Part shown: positions 1-12,741 of the stretch, one piece after another
Layout of the letters: each line of letters opens with the position of its first letter
Numbering within the stretch: position 1 is the first letter of the stretch
From: Theocolax elegans
Lineage: Eukaryota > Arthropoda > Insecta > Hymenoptera > Cerocephalidae
NCBI GenBank assembly: GCA_026168455.1
Contig: CM047426.1
Location: 82,239,986 to 82,303,985, forward strand
Direction: 5' to 3'
Length of the DNA: 64,000 nt
Translations under genes and position numbers: made by a program
The notes under the pieces: generated by a model
What the model saw: the letters and a program-made list of their open reading frames with translations, nothing else
What the model was told of the DNA's origin: nothing
Databases searched by the model: none

Positions 1-1850
1 TATAGTTTATTTCCAATTATTATGCAAATCATTTTTATAATTACATTCTCTATATAATTATAATTTTGAGGTATTATATACTTATCGATTATATATCAAT
101 TTACTATATATAGAAAAAATTGCATATTAAGTACTAAATAATAGTACTTATGGATTAACAAAACAGCTATTTTAATTTAATTACTATTATATCGATGATG
201 ACAAGAATTTTTAAAAGAAAATTATATAGTTTAATTAATACAATTAAAAGTTTAATCAATAAATCAATATAGATATAGTAGTACATTAAATTTATTGATA
301 GGATTTTTAAACTATAAGAAAAAAATATTTTAGTTTGCAACATATTGTTATTATACACGAGTAAATAAAAATTATTATTTGCTTTAACGTACAAATACTT
401 CAACGGTATTTTGATTTTGACTCAGCTTGCTGTGGATGTTTATTTTAAGATTTTATTTCTTTATGTACTTATAAGACTACCCTCTTATCATTTTCAACAA
501 AAAATATTAGATCTAGATGTTCAAAAGTTTTGCTACATTTATCAGTATTTCAGAAATTTTACAAAGAAAAATGCTCTACTTTGAATAAACTGACGTATTC
601 ACGTATATCGCACAATAGAATGCAAAGAAGTGAAAAAAATAATGTTTGTTTTTTATAAGCATATAAAATATGTAAGTCTCGTATCTTGGAACAAATAATA
701 ATTCATATATTGTAAATAAACTCAGCGAATTCCGGTAAATTCGTAGTAAGATATCTGTCTTTATCTCCTCCTTTCCTCTATATAAATGCTATTGAAAACT
801 ATTAATATATTAAAAAAATATATATATTTCAACATATTTTGTTCATTATAACTTGTAATATTAAAAAGTACATTTATCAAACTAATTATTATTACCCAAT
901 AATGAGAATTCACTTTGACGACACGACGAAAACCAAGAGGAAACATTCAAGAATTCCACGTCGCAGGTTTTCTCATTATAAAAATCTTTTGATATAAATA
1001 CTTGGAACCAAGTTTTAAAATAAACATATCCGCAAAGGCAATGAACAAGTAGAATACAAAAGGAAAATGCTATTTTTGAATAGGAGAGAAAAATCGTCGT
1101 TTTATCCTTGAACTTTTAATATTCAAAACGAACAAATAACTGAAAAAAAATTAGAGCACGCAGAAACAAATGCATTGCCTTATTAGAACGAGCTTTCGAG
1201 CTTTTTTTCCTTTTTAGTCTTTATTCTTCTTATGAACCACGAGATCTCGGCGTAGCTGGAAATTAAAATTTAATTATGCTTCTTAATTTATTTGTTTTGG
1301 TAGTAGGCAGAATCATTTTACGTACTTAACGAAGTTTCTATTTTTTGAGGTACACTGTAGTCTGTATATGTACCATAATTATAAATATTAAATTTACGTT
1401 ACTAATAATAAAATATTAAAGTGATTATTTGCAGAATTAAAGATGTGTCCTTTCATGATCAATACTTAACAGTAAATGAAAATAAGGAGAAAAAAGTAAA
1501 ACTTGTTTTTTAAGAAATCTTAAAATAGTTTTAACTTTTATTATATCACTGTTAAGTTCTTTTAAAATGGTCTCAATTATTTATTATTTGACTAAAAATA
1601 GGGCCGTAATTCAGTACGAGGATAGAAAGAGTAGCTTTAAAAATGTTTCCTTATGCGTTCGAAAAACACGGGTTTTCAAAACAATCAATTTAAAAAAAGG
1701 CATTGAACTGCTACTAAATGCCACGTTTTCTATTGAGTAGCATTCTCATTATACTTTCAAACTTTAGGAACACAACACTACAAAAAAATGTGCATGGTTT
1801 TGAATTTGTGGTCAGAAATTTTCAAATGAAAGTGATGTCTGGAAAGGCTG
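1..1850. other. AT-rich non-coding DNA
   Basis: No coding exon can be supported. Open frames here are short, rich in Ile/Asn/Tyr/Lys and typical of AT-rich noise. No tRNA, rRNA or repeat array is visible. It could be intergenic or part of a long intron of a gene lying outside the window. Confidence 0.6.
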
Positions 1851-2290
1851 TACCTCTTTTTTTCTTTCGTGAAACCCATTGATACATGTATATACGTAGC
1901 ATTTATATTTTCATTTTCCATGATCTCTTTTGCATTCTCACGGTCTTGCATTTCGATTTTCCTTTGAAGAGAACGAGAGCCCACCCGTTTGCGTATCCGA
2001 GGAAATATTAAGAAAGAAGGAAACCAAGCCGAGGAATCGAACTCGAAGCAGGGAAACAAAATGGAAAAGTGCAGAGTGTGCGACCTCCACAGAGAAAACG
2101 AGAGAGAAAGAAAGAGAGAGGAAAAAATGAATAGCAGACGTACATTGTTATCGGCGCAAGAGGTAAATGAACCCTCTCTCTTTCTCTCTTACTCTCCTTC
2201 CTTGAATTTTCCGATACACACAGAGGCCGGTTGTCGGCCTCCATACTACACGCTGAGAAAAAAATTAAAATGTTCGAACTGACGAGGGAT
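1850..2290. other. GC-richer island with purine/pyrimidine hairpin
   Basis: This stretch is clearly less AT-rich than its surroundings. It holds a purine run (GAGAGAAAGAAAGAGAGAG, about 2,100-2,120) and a complementary pyrimidine run (about 2,173-2,197) that could pair as a stem of roughly 20 bp with a ~55 base loop. Overlapping short open frames on both strands (for example 1,930-2,130 plus) are made mostly of Arg/Glu/Lys from the simple repeats and match no family I know. A 5' untranslated exon or promoter is possible; no function is assigned. Confidence 0.35.
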
Positions 2291-5100
2291 TTGTCCGTTA
2301 GTATTTTTTTGAAATATATACAAAATTTGATTTTATTTTTGATAAATTACAATTTTTTAAATCACGGTATCTTTGGTAACCAAATATTTTTAAATACTAT
2401 GATTATAATTTAATATAAATGTATTATTTCATTACTAATAATTTAAATGAAGTTAAAATATTAATAAAAACTCAATATGATAAAAGTATATTAGATTTAC
2501 AGTATTATAAAAATTACTTTTAGATTCTACCGTCTATTTATCATGTAATTTATCGTTTCAATAAAGGTGAAACTCGATAAACAATACAGAAAGCTCGTAG
2601 TTTATCAAACAATCCTACTATACTCACATTTTCCGACTTTAAAGTTTTACTTGGCATTACATTTGGCAAATTTTATAAAAAAAAAAGTGAAGTTTTGAAA
2701 ACACATGAGAAAATTGAATTTTGTTACGTCCGATGCTTCCGTTTGATAAAAATAGAAACTGTGAAAAAGTTAATTTAAACTTCGCTTACAAATATATCAC
2801 CGAGGTGAATAAATATTTGTTAATATCCAGTACTAATATATTTCATTATTTAAAAATACCTCTTGATAATATCAAGCGCTGTAAAACAATTAATCAAAAA
2901 CACTTGTTCCCTAATCAGAGTAAAACGAGGGTATGCAATTTTGTGTAAGCATGTTTCCACGTCGTTTCGTAAATGTACGTATACTCACCTAGACTCGAAT
3001 TCATTGATTTTCTGTACTACCGTTTAAGCGAGTATCATTTTATTTTCTCGAAAAGTGCAAGAACGTAAAAAAAAAAATTACTTCTCGAGCTCATTATTTT
3101 TAAATGACATATAATTTACCTTAAAACGTATTTTTTTTAGACGAGTAATTGTGGGATACTTTAGAGAAGAGAAATAATAAATATCTATATAAAGGCCATA
3201 ATATAAAAGCCAAGCGGTAAAAACTTATAAATGCAGGGTTCAAAGGCCGTTTGGATAGCCTATCATATTTGCATTAATGCGGTCTTCGAACCTCCAGTAG
3301 GTACAATACAACTTGTTTTACATAATCCGACCTTATTGGATTTTCGACCACTTCAAATAAACGTTCTTTTTTTTCGATGCCCTACAAATTTTGGAGAGCC
3401 AACATTTATTCATGCTACTGTACAATAGACAAAAATAACGCGCATTTTCTATTGACTAATGTAGAAATGCATTTTCTACATTTCTCGTGTGCAGTTCTCT
3501 CCTCACTTTCTATATATGCGAGTTACGCGTCAAAATGACAAAAATGCAATTGGCGTTGGAGAAGCAATCAAAAAAATTTTACTAAACCTTCTGTAAAAAT
3601 TTATTAAAATCACATTAAAGGATATTATTTTTTGGTTTTGAACAATCAGCATTTCTCTATTTTTGTATAAATATAAAAAATATTCAATTATCAATAAAAC
3701 TGCGTTAGATGAATGTTTAATATTAGTTTGCATAATAAAAGTAAACTGATACTAAAAATTATATTGAGTTATTTTGTGCGATTGCAAAATTTTATTTATA
3801 CATAGTTCAAAAATAACGTAATAAATTAATTATTTATTTTCCGAAATTTGTATTTAAACTTCAAAAATGTAGTATACCATTATACTAATCACGTTGTTTA
3901 TTACATATACTTTTATTATTTAAATTGGTAAATGTTTATTCGCATAAATATGGATTCATTTAATTCACACGTCATTTATTTAATGACTCATGTTTAAACT
4001 CTTTACATCGAGGTAACAAAAAGTTTTCACCTGATATAAACAAAGAAAAAGTGCTGTAATTTTTTATCAGTACCTCTGTCATCCTATAACAAAGTCCTCC
4101 TGCGGGCGAGTAAAAACTTTTCTTATGTATAGTGTGACCTTTTTAATTGAGTCATAAAGTTCTTTACTTTTTTTTATTTCTATAAACAAATTAGCAGTTA
4201 CTCTGAAACTATCTATCTTTTTACGATAGTATATATCTACAACCTTAAACCTATAACTAAACGTGTTTTCTCTGAATTTTTTTTAGCTCTCCTTTGTTCA
4301 TGCAGCTATATAGCAAGCAAGTGTATTTATATTTTTTTTACATTCGTGAATAACTTTCAACCGATTTTCAGTTACGAACTTCGCAGACGTTATTTTCTTC
4401 TAACAAACGAGTCGCTGTAACTTTTCATGCTAAATACAATTGAGAAGTGTTTTTTTACACCGTATACATTCAATATCTTTAATACATTTCATATCATAAA
4501 ATAGTGTGTTCCAATTTTATTATACAATTGTTTGTATATAAGATTTTTTTTATTAATTACGTTATTCTATAATTTTATTTTTAAAATGGCAAATCATTTT
4601 TTTTATGTCAAATTAATTTAACGTAATTTTAACCAATAATAATATACGTTCAATCAAGTAGGATAGAATATTTTGTTACATATTTCAGTAATAAAAATTT
4701 TAATTCTTAAAAATATGATAATATTTGCGATAACTGTAAAAATAAAAGAATTTTTAATGAACGTTGTAAAATATTATAAAACTTCGAATAAAATGCAATA
4801 TTTAATAAACTATTAATGTAAATTAAATAATGTGTAGTTTCGATTTTCATCGATATACATTCCTAGTTTAAGGAATCTATGATAAATTCATTATAATAAC
4901 GATTATACTAAACGTTAAATTCTACTTAATCCACCTACATAATTTTACAACGTTTCTATAAATAGACATTGTCTATGTAAAGATATTTAATTTATTTAAG
5001 AACCAGCTATTTATAATACACTGGCACCATTTCATATTAAGCTTTTATTTCTGAAATTTCACTATTGTAAATTATTTTTTCAAAATATATCGTTGCTTAT
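2291..5100. other. AT-rich non-coding DNA
   Basis: Only short AT-driven open frames. The frame at 3,231-3,428 (plus, 65 codons) resembles no known protein and has no supporting splice or start context. Nothing else is seen. Confidence 0.55.
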
Positions 5101-6310
5101 AGTCCGCTGTACGTAAAACGCATGAACTTAAGGTACGTTTCTTCTCGTCTCGCGTATAACCAGGAAAGACATCGTCGCACCCCCAAATAAAAAATCTATA
5201 CGGATACTCATTTACCTTGCGAGCCCGCAAATGGGCTTACATTAGCCGAGTTGCTCGGTAAAAACGAGACGATTACGCGTGATTATTACAGATCGAAAAG
5301 TAGCGAGAGTAGATTAACCTGAAGAGAAGGAGAAGCCGGTGCATCGACCTCACTCCCCCTCCCGCAGCCGTGAACTCGTCTTATAAACAAAATTCCACCC
5401 CTGCAGTGGAAGGAGGGTGCTGGTTGGTGCATCGCCTGCCCACCTATATACACAGAGGGAGAGAGAGAGAGAGAGAGAGCGGTGTATACACGCGCGTGGA
5501 GGAATTAGGAAGGGTATAGAAAAGACCCGGGGTTGGTAACGACCAAACGGATGGTACATGCCGAAAGATAGAAGACTCACCGCAATGCAGCGACGCAACC
5601 AGGATCATCCAGCGTAGGCTGGGTTCACCACCCAGGTGGTACGAGGCTTAACCATCGAAGAGAGCTGGATTTACGCGGAAACCTCACCTATATCTATATA
5701 TATATGTATATATGTACGTATTATATCCGTGACACCGCAAAGGTTATTCGCACGATACGCTGCACGCGTATACTAATTTATGCACACTCGCACCGATATC
5801 ACTGTGCACTCTTTGCACCTTACACTTTTTCTCCTTTGTTTCTCCCCTTTTTTTCTTGTTTATAGGGAGGTAATTCTATTCTACAGTTGTAAAGAGAGAT
5901 CGATCGTCGGCGTATATATTTAAACCCTTAGACAGCTGGCGTTAAGTATCCAATCCGTGGAGGCGTGTTGCCCACACCACGATTCCTGGCTGCCGTTGCT
6001 GATTTTTCACCTGCTCCTTCTCCTGCTGCTGCTGTTCCTGTCGCTCGTGCCTATTGCCACACACGGACACACGCACGCCTTTACGTGTACGTATACACGC
6101 GCTTTCGTAGTCGTGAGAGTGCAGTGACAGCGGAAAACGAGAGGAGTTGCATGAGCGCGATTTTACCGACATCTGCCGGCGAATGGTAATACGATTTTGT
6201 ATATACATCTATATATACGAATACGACTGGTACGTACCTTCATTGTTACGGCGCAGCCCTTTTTCAAGGCGCGGGAAATACGAGGAAATTCGGAGTTGAG
6301 AGTAGTTAGA
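5100..6310. promoter_or_regulatory. GC-rich island, possible promoter or 5' UTR exon
   Basis: About 1.2 kb of markedly higher GC than the flanks, with a (GA)n microsatellite at about 5,456-5,480, a TATA/TATG simple repeat at about 5,690-5,720 and several CG-containing motifs. Open frames at 5,350-5,598 (minus) and 5,942-6,208 (both strands) are low-complexity and unconvincing as protein. In AT-rich insect genomes such islands often mark transcription starts, so this may be the 5' end of a gene whose coding part lies outside the window. This is inference from composition only. Confidence 0.35.
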
Positions 6311-9300
6311 GAACTATTTACTTTTAAGGTTACACTAAAAATTGGAAAATTTACTTTTTACACGAAAAACTGGCTCATTTCCTTCAAAAGGTTACTTTTT
6401 TAGGCTTTGTACCGAATAATGTTAATTCTTATTTAAATTATAATTATATTATTATTATAATATTTATTAATATTAAATGTTAGTATTAATTATATTAATA
6501 TTAGGCGCAAGCCTTGATCTAACGACTATAGTTTACCTGCAAAGAATAGCTGTTGCGTTAATAAAATGATTAAAAAATAATTTGTTTGATGAAATACTCT
6601 ATAACCTGATTCCATATCGTTAAAATATCTAACTAACTTTATTATTTTTTCAGATTATTTCTTTAACGTTTTGGATATAATTTTTAAGTTTAAAGAGTAT
6701 AGGGTCTCTGTAATTTGGGATACAAAATCGATAAACACTACTGTTGTATATTACAAAAGAAATTGGTGCTTTTAGGGTAAGATTCTTTTTATCATATGTT
6801 ATTTTGAAAGTAAGTACAAATAAAGATAAAATACGTTTTATATAAGCTTTTAATATCACTGCTCGAAGCTTGTTATTGATTTACCGAGTAAGGGATAAAA
6901 GTATTGTAAAAAACAGGTATATAAGAAGATCTATCTTTTAATTTATTTTTTAACGTCTTCATTTGCTCCATAATTTTTAGTAATTGCAGGAGAACGGAAA
7001 ACACTGGATGTCATAATTAATCTTATTTAAAAAGTTATTTACTATGACGTTCAACTTCTAAGAATAACTTTTAATTCATGAATTTTTGAAAATAAATTAA
7101 TTATTTTCAAAGATAAAAGTATCTAGTTGAACAAAAAGTTTCTCAGATAATACACACTTATTCTATTTTTAACCCATTTTTCTATCTGCAGTTATATAAA
7201 AAGAACATCGCTTTGACATTGATCGACTTAAATTGTTCATGGTAGATTCCAATCATATTCTCGAATCTCTCGTTAGAGGAACATTTTTCGGAATTCTATC
7301 TTATAAATGAAAATTAGGATTAAATTTCATTTTCACATTATTCTTCTTTTAGCATTGTTACACAAACAAAATTTTTAGTGCTTTTAATGTAATGCATTTG
7401 AAAAAATAACGTTTAAATCGATTAAATTAATTTGTATGCATAAAAAAATGAATAATTTATTAAAATCACTAATTTCGTGTAGGGTTAATTTATTACCATC
7501 TATCAGTCAGTCTTCTTTTTAATTGCAGCTTGGTAAATTACGTTTACTTGACATTAAGTGAATAATAATAATAAAATGGAATGTATACAAATAAACTATT
7601 TTCAGCATTGCATTCGTTCTAATAAAAAAAAGTAGTAATAATAAAAGCAGTAAAACTGCAAAATAACGTATAGGATTTCGTTAATTTTAAATAAATTTTT
7701 GTTACCGAATGTTATAAAATGAAACAATTTCGTGGTGCGTGACTGGGGCTTCTGTTTTCATCTCCTGTGTGTAATTACAACGTAGCACACCGATATATTT
7801 GAAATGTGTGAAAAGTGTGCCCTTTCAAAAAAGCACTGTAATCTGTAACAATTTGTACAAAATGTAAAAAGTAAAAAAAAAATAATCTAATATTCAACGA
7901 AAAATGCAGTTGGACGTACAATAAATTTTAAAACATTTACAGGAAAATTATTTCAATAGTATTTGCTAAAATAATTATTCGAATGTTATTAAACTTTTTA
8001 TAGATTAATATGCAATGCGTTTGAAGATAGTATCAAAAGGTAATTTTAGTATACTCTTTTTCTCCCGAAAATCTCAATTTTCATCAAGTTTAAAAGATAA
8101 TCTCCTTGGAAAACAGATTTATTGAAGCTTTCATCAGGATCGCTTCTTTAATATCAAAATATGAAACTTTGTATACAATGTAGTATTTGGATCATAATTA
8201 TCAAGATATAGGATATCTTACTATAATTACTTTTTAACGTTAAAGATCATAATGTAATTATTAGACATATTGAAAATAATAAGTGGGATAATAATTTTTG
8301 GAGTAACAATCAAAACGCTGTTTCCGTGTAATTTTCCTCAAATTTTCATTTGAATTTAATTGCAGTAGAAAATCCATAACTAATTACAATATTCCTTGCT
8401 GTACATCTCAACATCTTATATACAATTAGTTTAATTTTTATTTTCTCGATTGATTCGAATTTTTATAATAGATAATGAATAGTCTGAAGGAATGACTTTA
8501 TACGAGTAAATAATTAGGAACAAAACTTGATAGCTTGATGGAGAGGTCACTGAAATCCGTTTCCCAGTGCGAGTATGTATGAATGAGTTGTAATCTTATA
8601 ATTATTCGAAATAAATTTACTCAATCATAAAATATAGCTTTTCATTACTTATAACATGCATAATAATTTATTCCTTCTTTATTCAAAAGATTTGTACGGT
8701 TTTTGTCAACAATATATAAATATTAGTTTATAATCGATTATTGATAATACTCGTGAATTATGTCAATGGCATATGTATAAGAAACTTTTGCAAATAAAAA
8801 ATTGATTGGTATAATCACGAGTTTCTCCCCTATTCTTCGGAAATAGGTTTTTCCGTCTCTCGCCACATAGGACTCTTGGGCGATATATAACAAGTACCTG
8901 TAGTCTATGGAGAATTAACCAAGAGGGTGGAAATGGACCAATGTTTACTCGAACAAAGATGTAGCCAATCGATCTTTATATACCCATAAGTACTACGGTT
9001 ATATCGACCGCTACGCTCAATTTATGATCTTCGATTCCTACTACTAATCATAATTAATATACCCTATATATGGAAGACGCCATTAGTAACGATGTATCTT
9101 GACATTTCTCCAAAATTTATATTTCACATTGTACTGTATTACAATCGTTGATATAAAATTTGACAATTCAAATATTTTAATAAGTATATAAATCAATAAA
9201 TAAATATTTTTAAATTTATTTTTCATGGAATAAAATCTTACTAGTTTACTTCAAGAAACTAATAAGATATCGTTACATTACATTTAACAAAGAGCTTGTA

Positions 9301-10480
9301 TAATCTAATTTTAAAGAGCATATACTGGAGATAGTTTAGTGGGACATCAGCTGTTAACGATATTTACGATATATATATTTATATTTGTGATAAATAAAAT
9401 CTATACTATAATACTGTATTAAAAAACGGTAATAAAATTAACAAAATTTTATTACATATCCTAAGAAAAAATTATTGTACTCTTCTTAAAATAAATGAGA
9501 CTTTGGTTAGAAATTAATTGGTAACATAACAGAAAAATTGAGGTGTTTTACAAATTAAATTCTATAAAATAGAAATAATTACGTTACCGACAAGAACAGT
9601 GTCAAGCACTCGGATCCTTCGTCTATTTTTATAACTATGGAAACTGTTACCTCGTTCGTAACTAACTGTTAACCAAAATGTTATTCAAAAATAGAACAAA
9701 CGAAGTTTGTAAGAAAATTTCTCTGAGATCTATAATCACAGTTCAATTAAGTACTTTATCGAACATTTATAACGAATAGATAAAATTTATTTAATTTACA
9801 TTCCTATAATAGATTTGAAATTATTTTCAATTCATAACACAGGTTCATACGAGTATAATTTGTTTAAACACTTCTTTATATAAAAAAGGAAGTCATCAAC
9901 CGAAAGCATTGAATCCGTAAGGTATGACTTGTGATACATATTGATAAGAGATTTTCTTCTCGTTGTATTTAATAAAAATATTGGATATTACTTAGCTAAT
10001 TTTGTTAAATATGCAAATTCAGAATATTCAATTATGTTGATTCAATGAACTATTCATCTCTAAAATTATAGATATTTACCATACTTGATAAAAATTAAAA
10101 TAGAATTATTTATTTTAAAATTATCAACATTTTTACAATTATCATAATTCATACGAACTTGTTTGTATTTTTAGAGGGACGCATCAAAGATGCTATTAAA
10201 AAGCAAAATTGCTTATATTAATGAATATGACGAAATAGCAAGTACCGATTTTTTAAAGAATAACTAATATGTATATACAAAAGATGCACAATTAAGAAAA
10301 CAAAATTATGTATTATGAATAAAGGTATGCTTTATGAGGAATGAAGGATATCCATCGAATAATCGCCGCATGGTTTGTTCATTATCATCAACTACAAATC
10401 TTCAACAACAAATCAAATTGATATAAACATTAAAAAAGAGGTATTGTATCCGTTGACACATACGGTACTAAATTATTTTT
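6311..10480. other. AT-rich non-coding DNA
   Basis: Long AT-rich stretch with many stop codons in all frames and no recognisable gene, RNA or repeat. Consistent with intergenic or intronic sequence. Confidence 0.55.
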
Positions 10481-10484
10481 TTAA

Positions 10485-10660
10485 CTAGCTCGCTACGTGC
10501 AGTCTTAAGGCTGCCGTGTCTCGCCGTTTCGGAGCTCTATAGGTCGAACGCGTCGCGTTTGAGCTCCTCCGCGCCTTGCATCGCGTAGCTTTTTGCATAT
10601 AAGGCACGACCGTGTAGAGCTCGCGCTTTGCGCTCGCATCGTTTGTGAGTATTGGGTAAA
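10485..10660. other. Short isolated GC-rich patch
   Basis: An isolated ~175 bp patch rich in GC and CpG inside very AT-rich DNA, open on the minus strand (10,485-10,676) for 63 codons with many Arg/Ala/Thr residues and no recognisable domain. It sits immediately before the tandem repeat at 10.84 kb and could belong to the same decayed mobile element. Coding potential is doubtful. Confidence 0.3.
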
Positions 10661-10839
10661 ATACATGACGCAACAATTTAACTTTTATTAACTTTCACAA
10701 AGCTTGGGATTTTTGGCCTAATACAAAATATAATATACATTATAAGAGATAGTAATAAAAACATGACTTTAAATTATGTGCTTATCATCTTCGCCATCGG
10801 ATCATGTCACAATTCACACGCACTCCGATATATTTAATT

Positions 10840-11370
10840 TTATTGTGATAAAACTTGATTTTTTGTACTATTTTCGTTATTTTGACCGTTTTTCTTTTTT
10901 ATCTCTGAAAATATTGTTCTAGGCGTAAAGTGTAAAATAGGAAAAAAGTTTTTTTATTTTGAGACGAACATTTCATTCCTGTATAGTTTTTGTGTACAAA
11001 TAATACATTTTGATTTATTACGAAAAAACGTGTATTTTGGTACTTTTTCATGATTTTAACCGTTTTTCAATGTTTACCTTCAAAAATATTGTTCTGAGCG
11101 TTAAGTGTATAATAGAAAAAGGTTTGTTATTTTAAAACGAATATTTCGTTCATTAAAAAACTTTTCTGTATAAACGATAGATTTAGTTTTATTGCGAAAA
11201 AAACGTGTTTTTTTTTGTACTTTTTGATTATTTTGACCGGTTTTCTCTATTTATCTTTGAAAATATTATTCTGAACGTAAAGTGTACAGTAGCAAAATGT
11301 TTTGTTATTTTGAGAGGAATATTTTGTCCGTATAAAGTTTTTATGTAGGATTAATACATTTCTAGATAAT
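10840..11370 (+). repeat. Diverged ~175 bp tandem repeat, three copies
   Basis: Three successive units share the order: TTTTGTACT..., TTTTGACCG, a T-rich run, AAAATATTGTTCT, a CGTAAAGTGTA-like block, then TTTTGTTATTTTGAG-like sequence. The GACCG/AACCG anchor falls at 10,884, 11,058 and 11,235, giving periods of 174 and 177 bp. The units differ at many positions, so the array is old. No open frame spans it. It could be a decayed satellite or an internal repeat of a degraded transposon. Confidence 0.75.
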
Positions 11371-12051
11371 GCTACATAACCGTTTCTAAGCAATTAAAAA
11401 TAATGCCATAACTTAAGCTGTTTCTGTGCTATATATCTGGAAATAAGACCATTATCTAATTACATTATGACGAATCTACCCTGTAAATCTCAGGTAAATC
11501 GGTTAAAAATTGATTGAGTAATCTTAGATACATGATTACATACATACATTCATACATACATTTTAGGGAGGGCCTTAAATGAATTCTAATACGCATAAAT
11601 TGCCCTTACAACCCATTACCTAATATATTCTGATGCATCACACATTTTGTGATCATGAAAATATAAGGCTCTCCCATGTAGCGGTCGTGCCTAAAAATTG
11701 AGCGACGTCAAAATAATAAAAAAAAATATACATACATATATAAATATCATATAATATATTAAAAGAGTGAGACCAATCGAAGTGAGCACTATATGACATA
11801 AAATTTCCGAAAATTAGCTCTTATTGTATGAGCATATCGTTGTGTCAATATATGTATACAAAATACCATCCTATCCCATTGGATACCTTAATGACGAGAT
11901 CGAAGGGATGCAATTCGCGGTTGAAGTAAAATTTCGCTCAACCCGGTGCACCTTCGTCATTCTCGTTAAAGTTAACGCAAACTGCGAGTCGTTTTACTGT
12001 ACGCGTGTTAGTCTAGGCGCAGTGAGGGTTTCCGTGTTCGATGGAGGTCCA
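11371..12051. other. Non-coding, with CATA microsatellite and GC-richer tail
   Basis: Contains a short CATA-type repeat (about 11,537-11,562). From about 11,880 to 12,050 base composition rises and a 102-codon plus-strand frame is open (11,824-12,132). That frame runs into the inverted repeat at 12,052 and matches no family I know, so I do not call it a gene. It may be the remains of a mobile element. Confidence 0.35.
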
Positions 12052-12741
12052 TGGCTACACCAAAGCTTTTCCTATACGTATTTTGACCTGCTGAACACGA
12101 ATTTCGAAGGTGATAAACCGGAAAATCTATAAAAAAATTGTTATAACAGATTCTCAAGAAAATTATTGTTTTTTCACAATTAACAAAATGCTATCGTGTT
12201 CTTCATCAAATTACATGATGAAAGTATATTTATAATTTTCTCCATACGATGCACCGATTATAGCAAATAATTCATATTTGCTATTTTGCCAAACCTTCCT
12301 AAAGACACCTGATAGATGCTTAGGTACGCAACAATTCATGCGGTTCGTTAATTTGAATATCTGGAAAAGGTCATCAAATATTAAAATTAATTTTTTTGTA
12401 CCAATAGTAGGTTAGTTTGTGAGTACCTTACGATTATTTTGACTAAAAAATTATTTATTATAATTAAATTAAGCCGTCAAAATAAAAAAATTCTATATTT
12501 TGCCGACCTTTATGAATTTTTTCGGAAAAACAGTGTATATTAGGGAAAATACTATAAATATATTTTTAACGTGAAATTTTATGAAAAATGCGATAGCATT
12601 TTTTAATTGTGAAAAAAACAAAAACTTTTGGAGTTTTCAGAAAATTAGTCATAACGATTTTCTTACGGATATTCAGATTTATTAACCAGGAAATTCGTGT
12701 TCAGCAGGTCAAAATACGTAGGAGAAGCTTTTGTGTAACCG
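12052..12741. repeat. Foldback inverted repeat (~160 bp arms)
   Basis: The segment at about 12,052-12,215 matches the reverse complement of about 12,580-12,741. A very similar block containing GTATTTTGACCTGCTGAACA lies near the outer end of both arms, and TTTTTTCACAATTAA followed by a TGCTATCG block lies near the inner end. Identity looks like about 75 percent with small indels. The ~365 bp between the arms is AT-rich and non-coding. This layout suits a decayed foldback transposon or MITE. I could not identify flanking target-site duplications with confidence. Confidence 0.7.
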
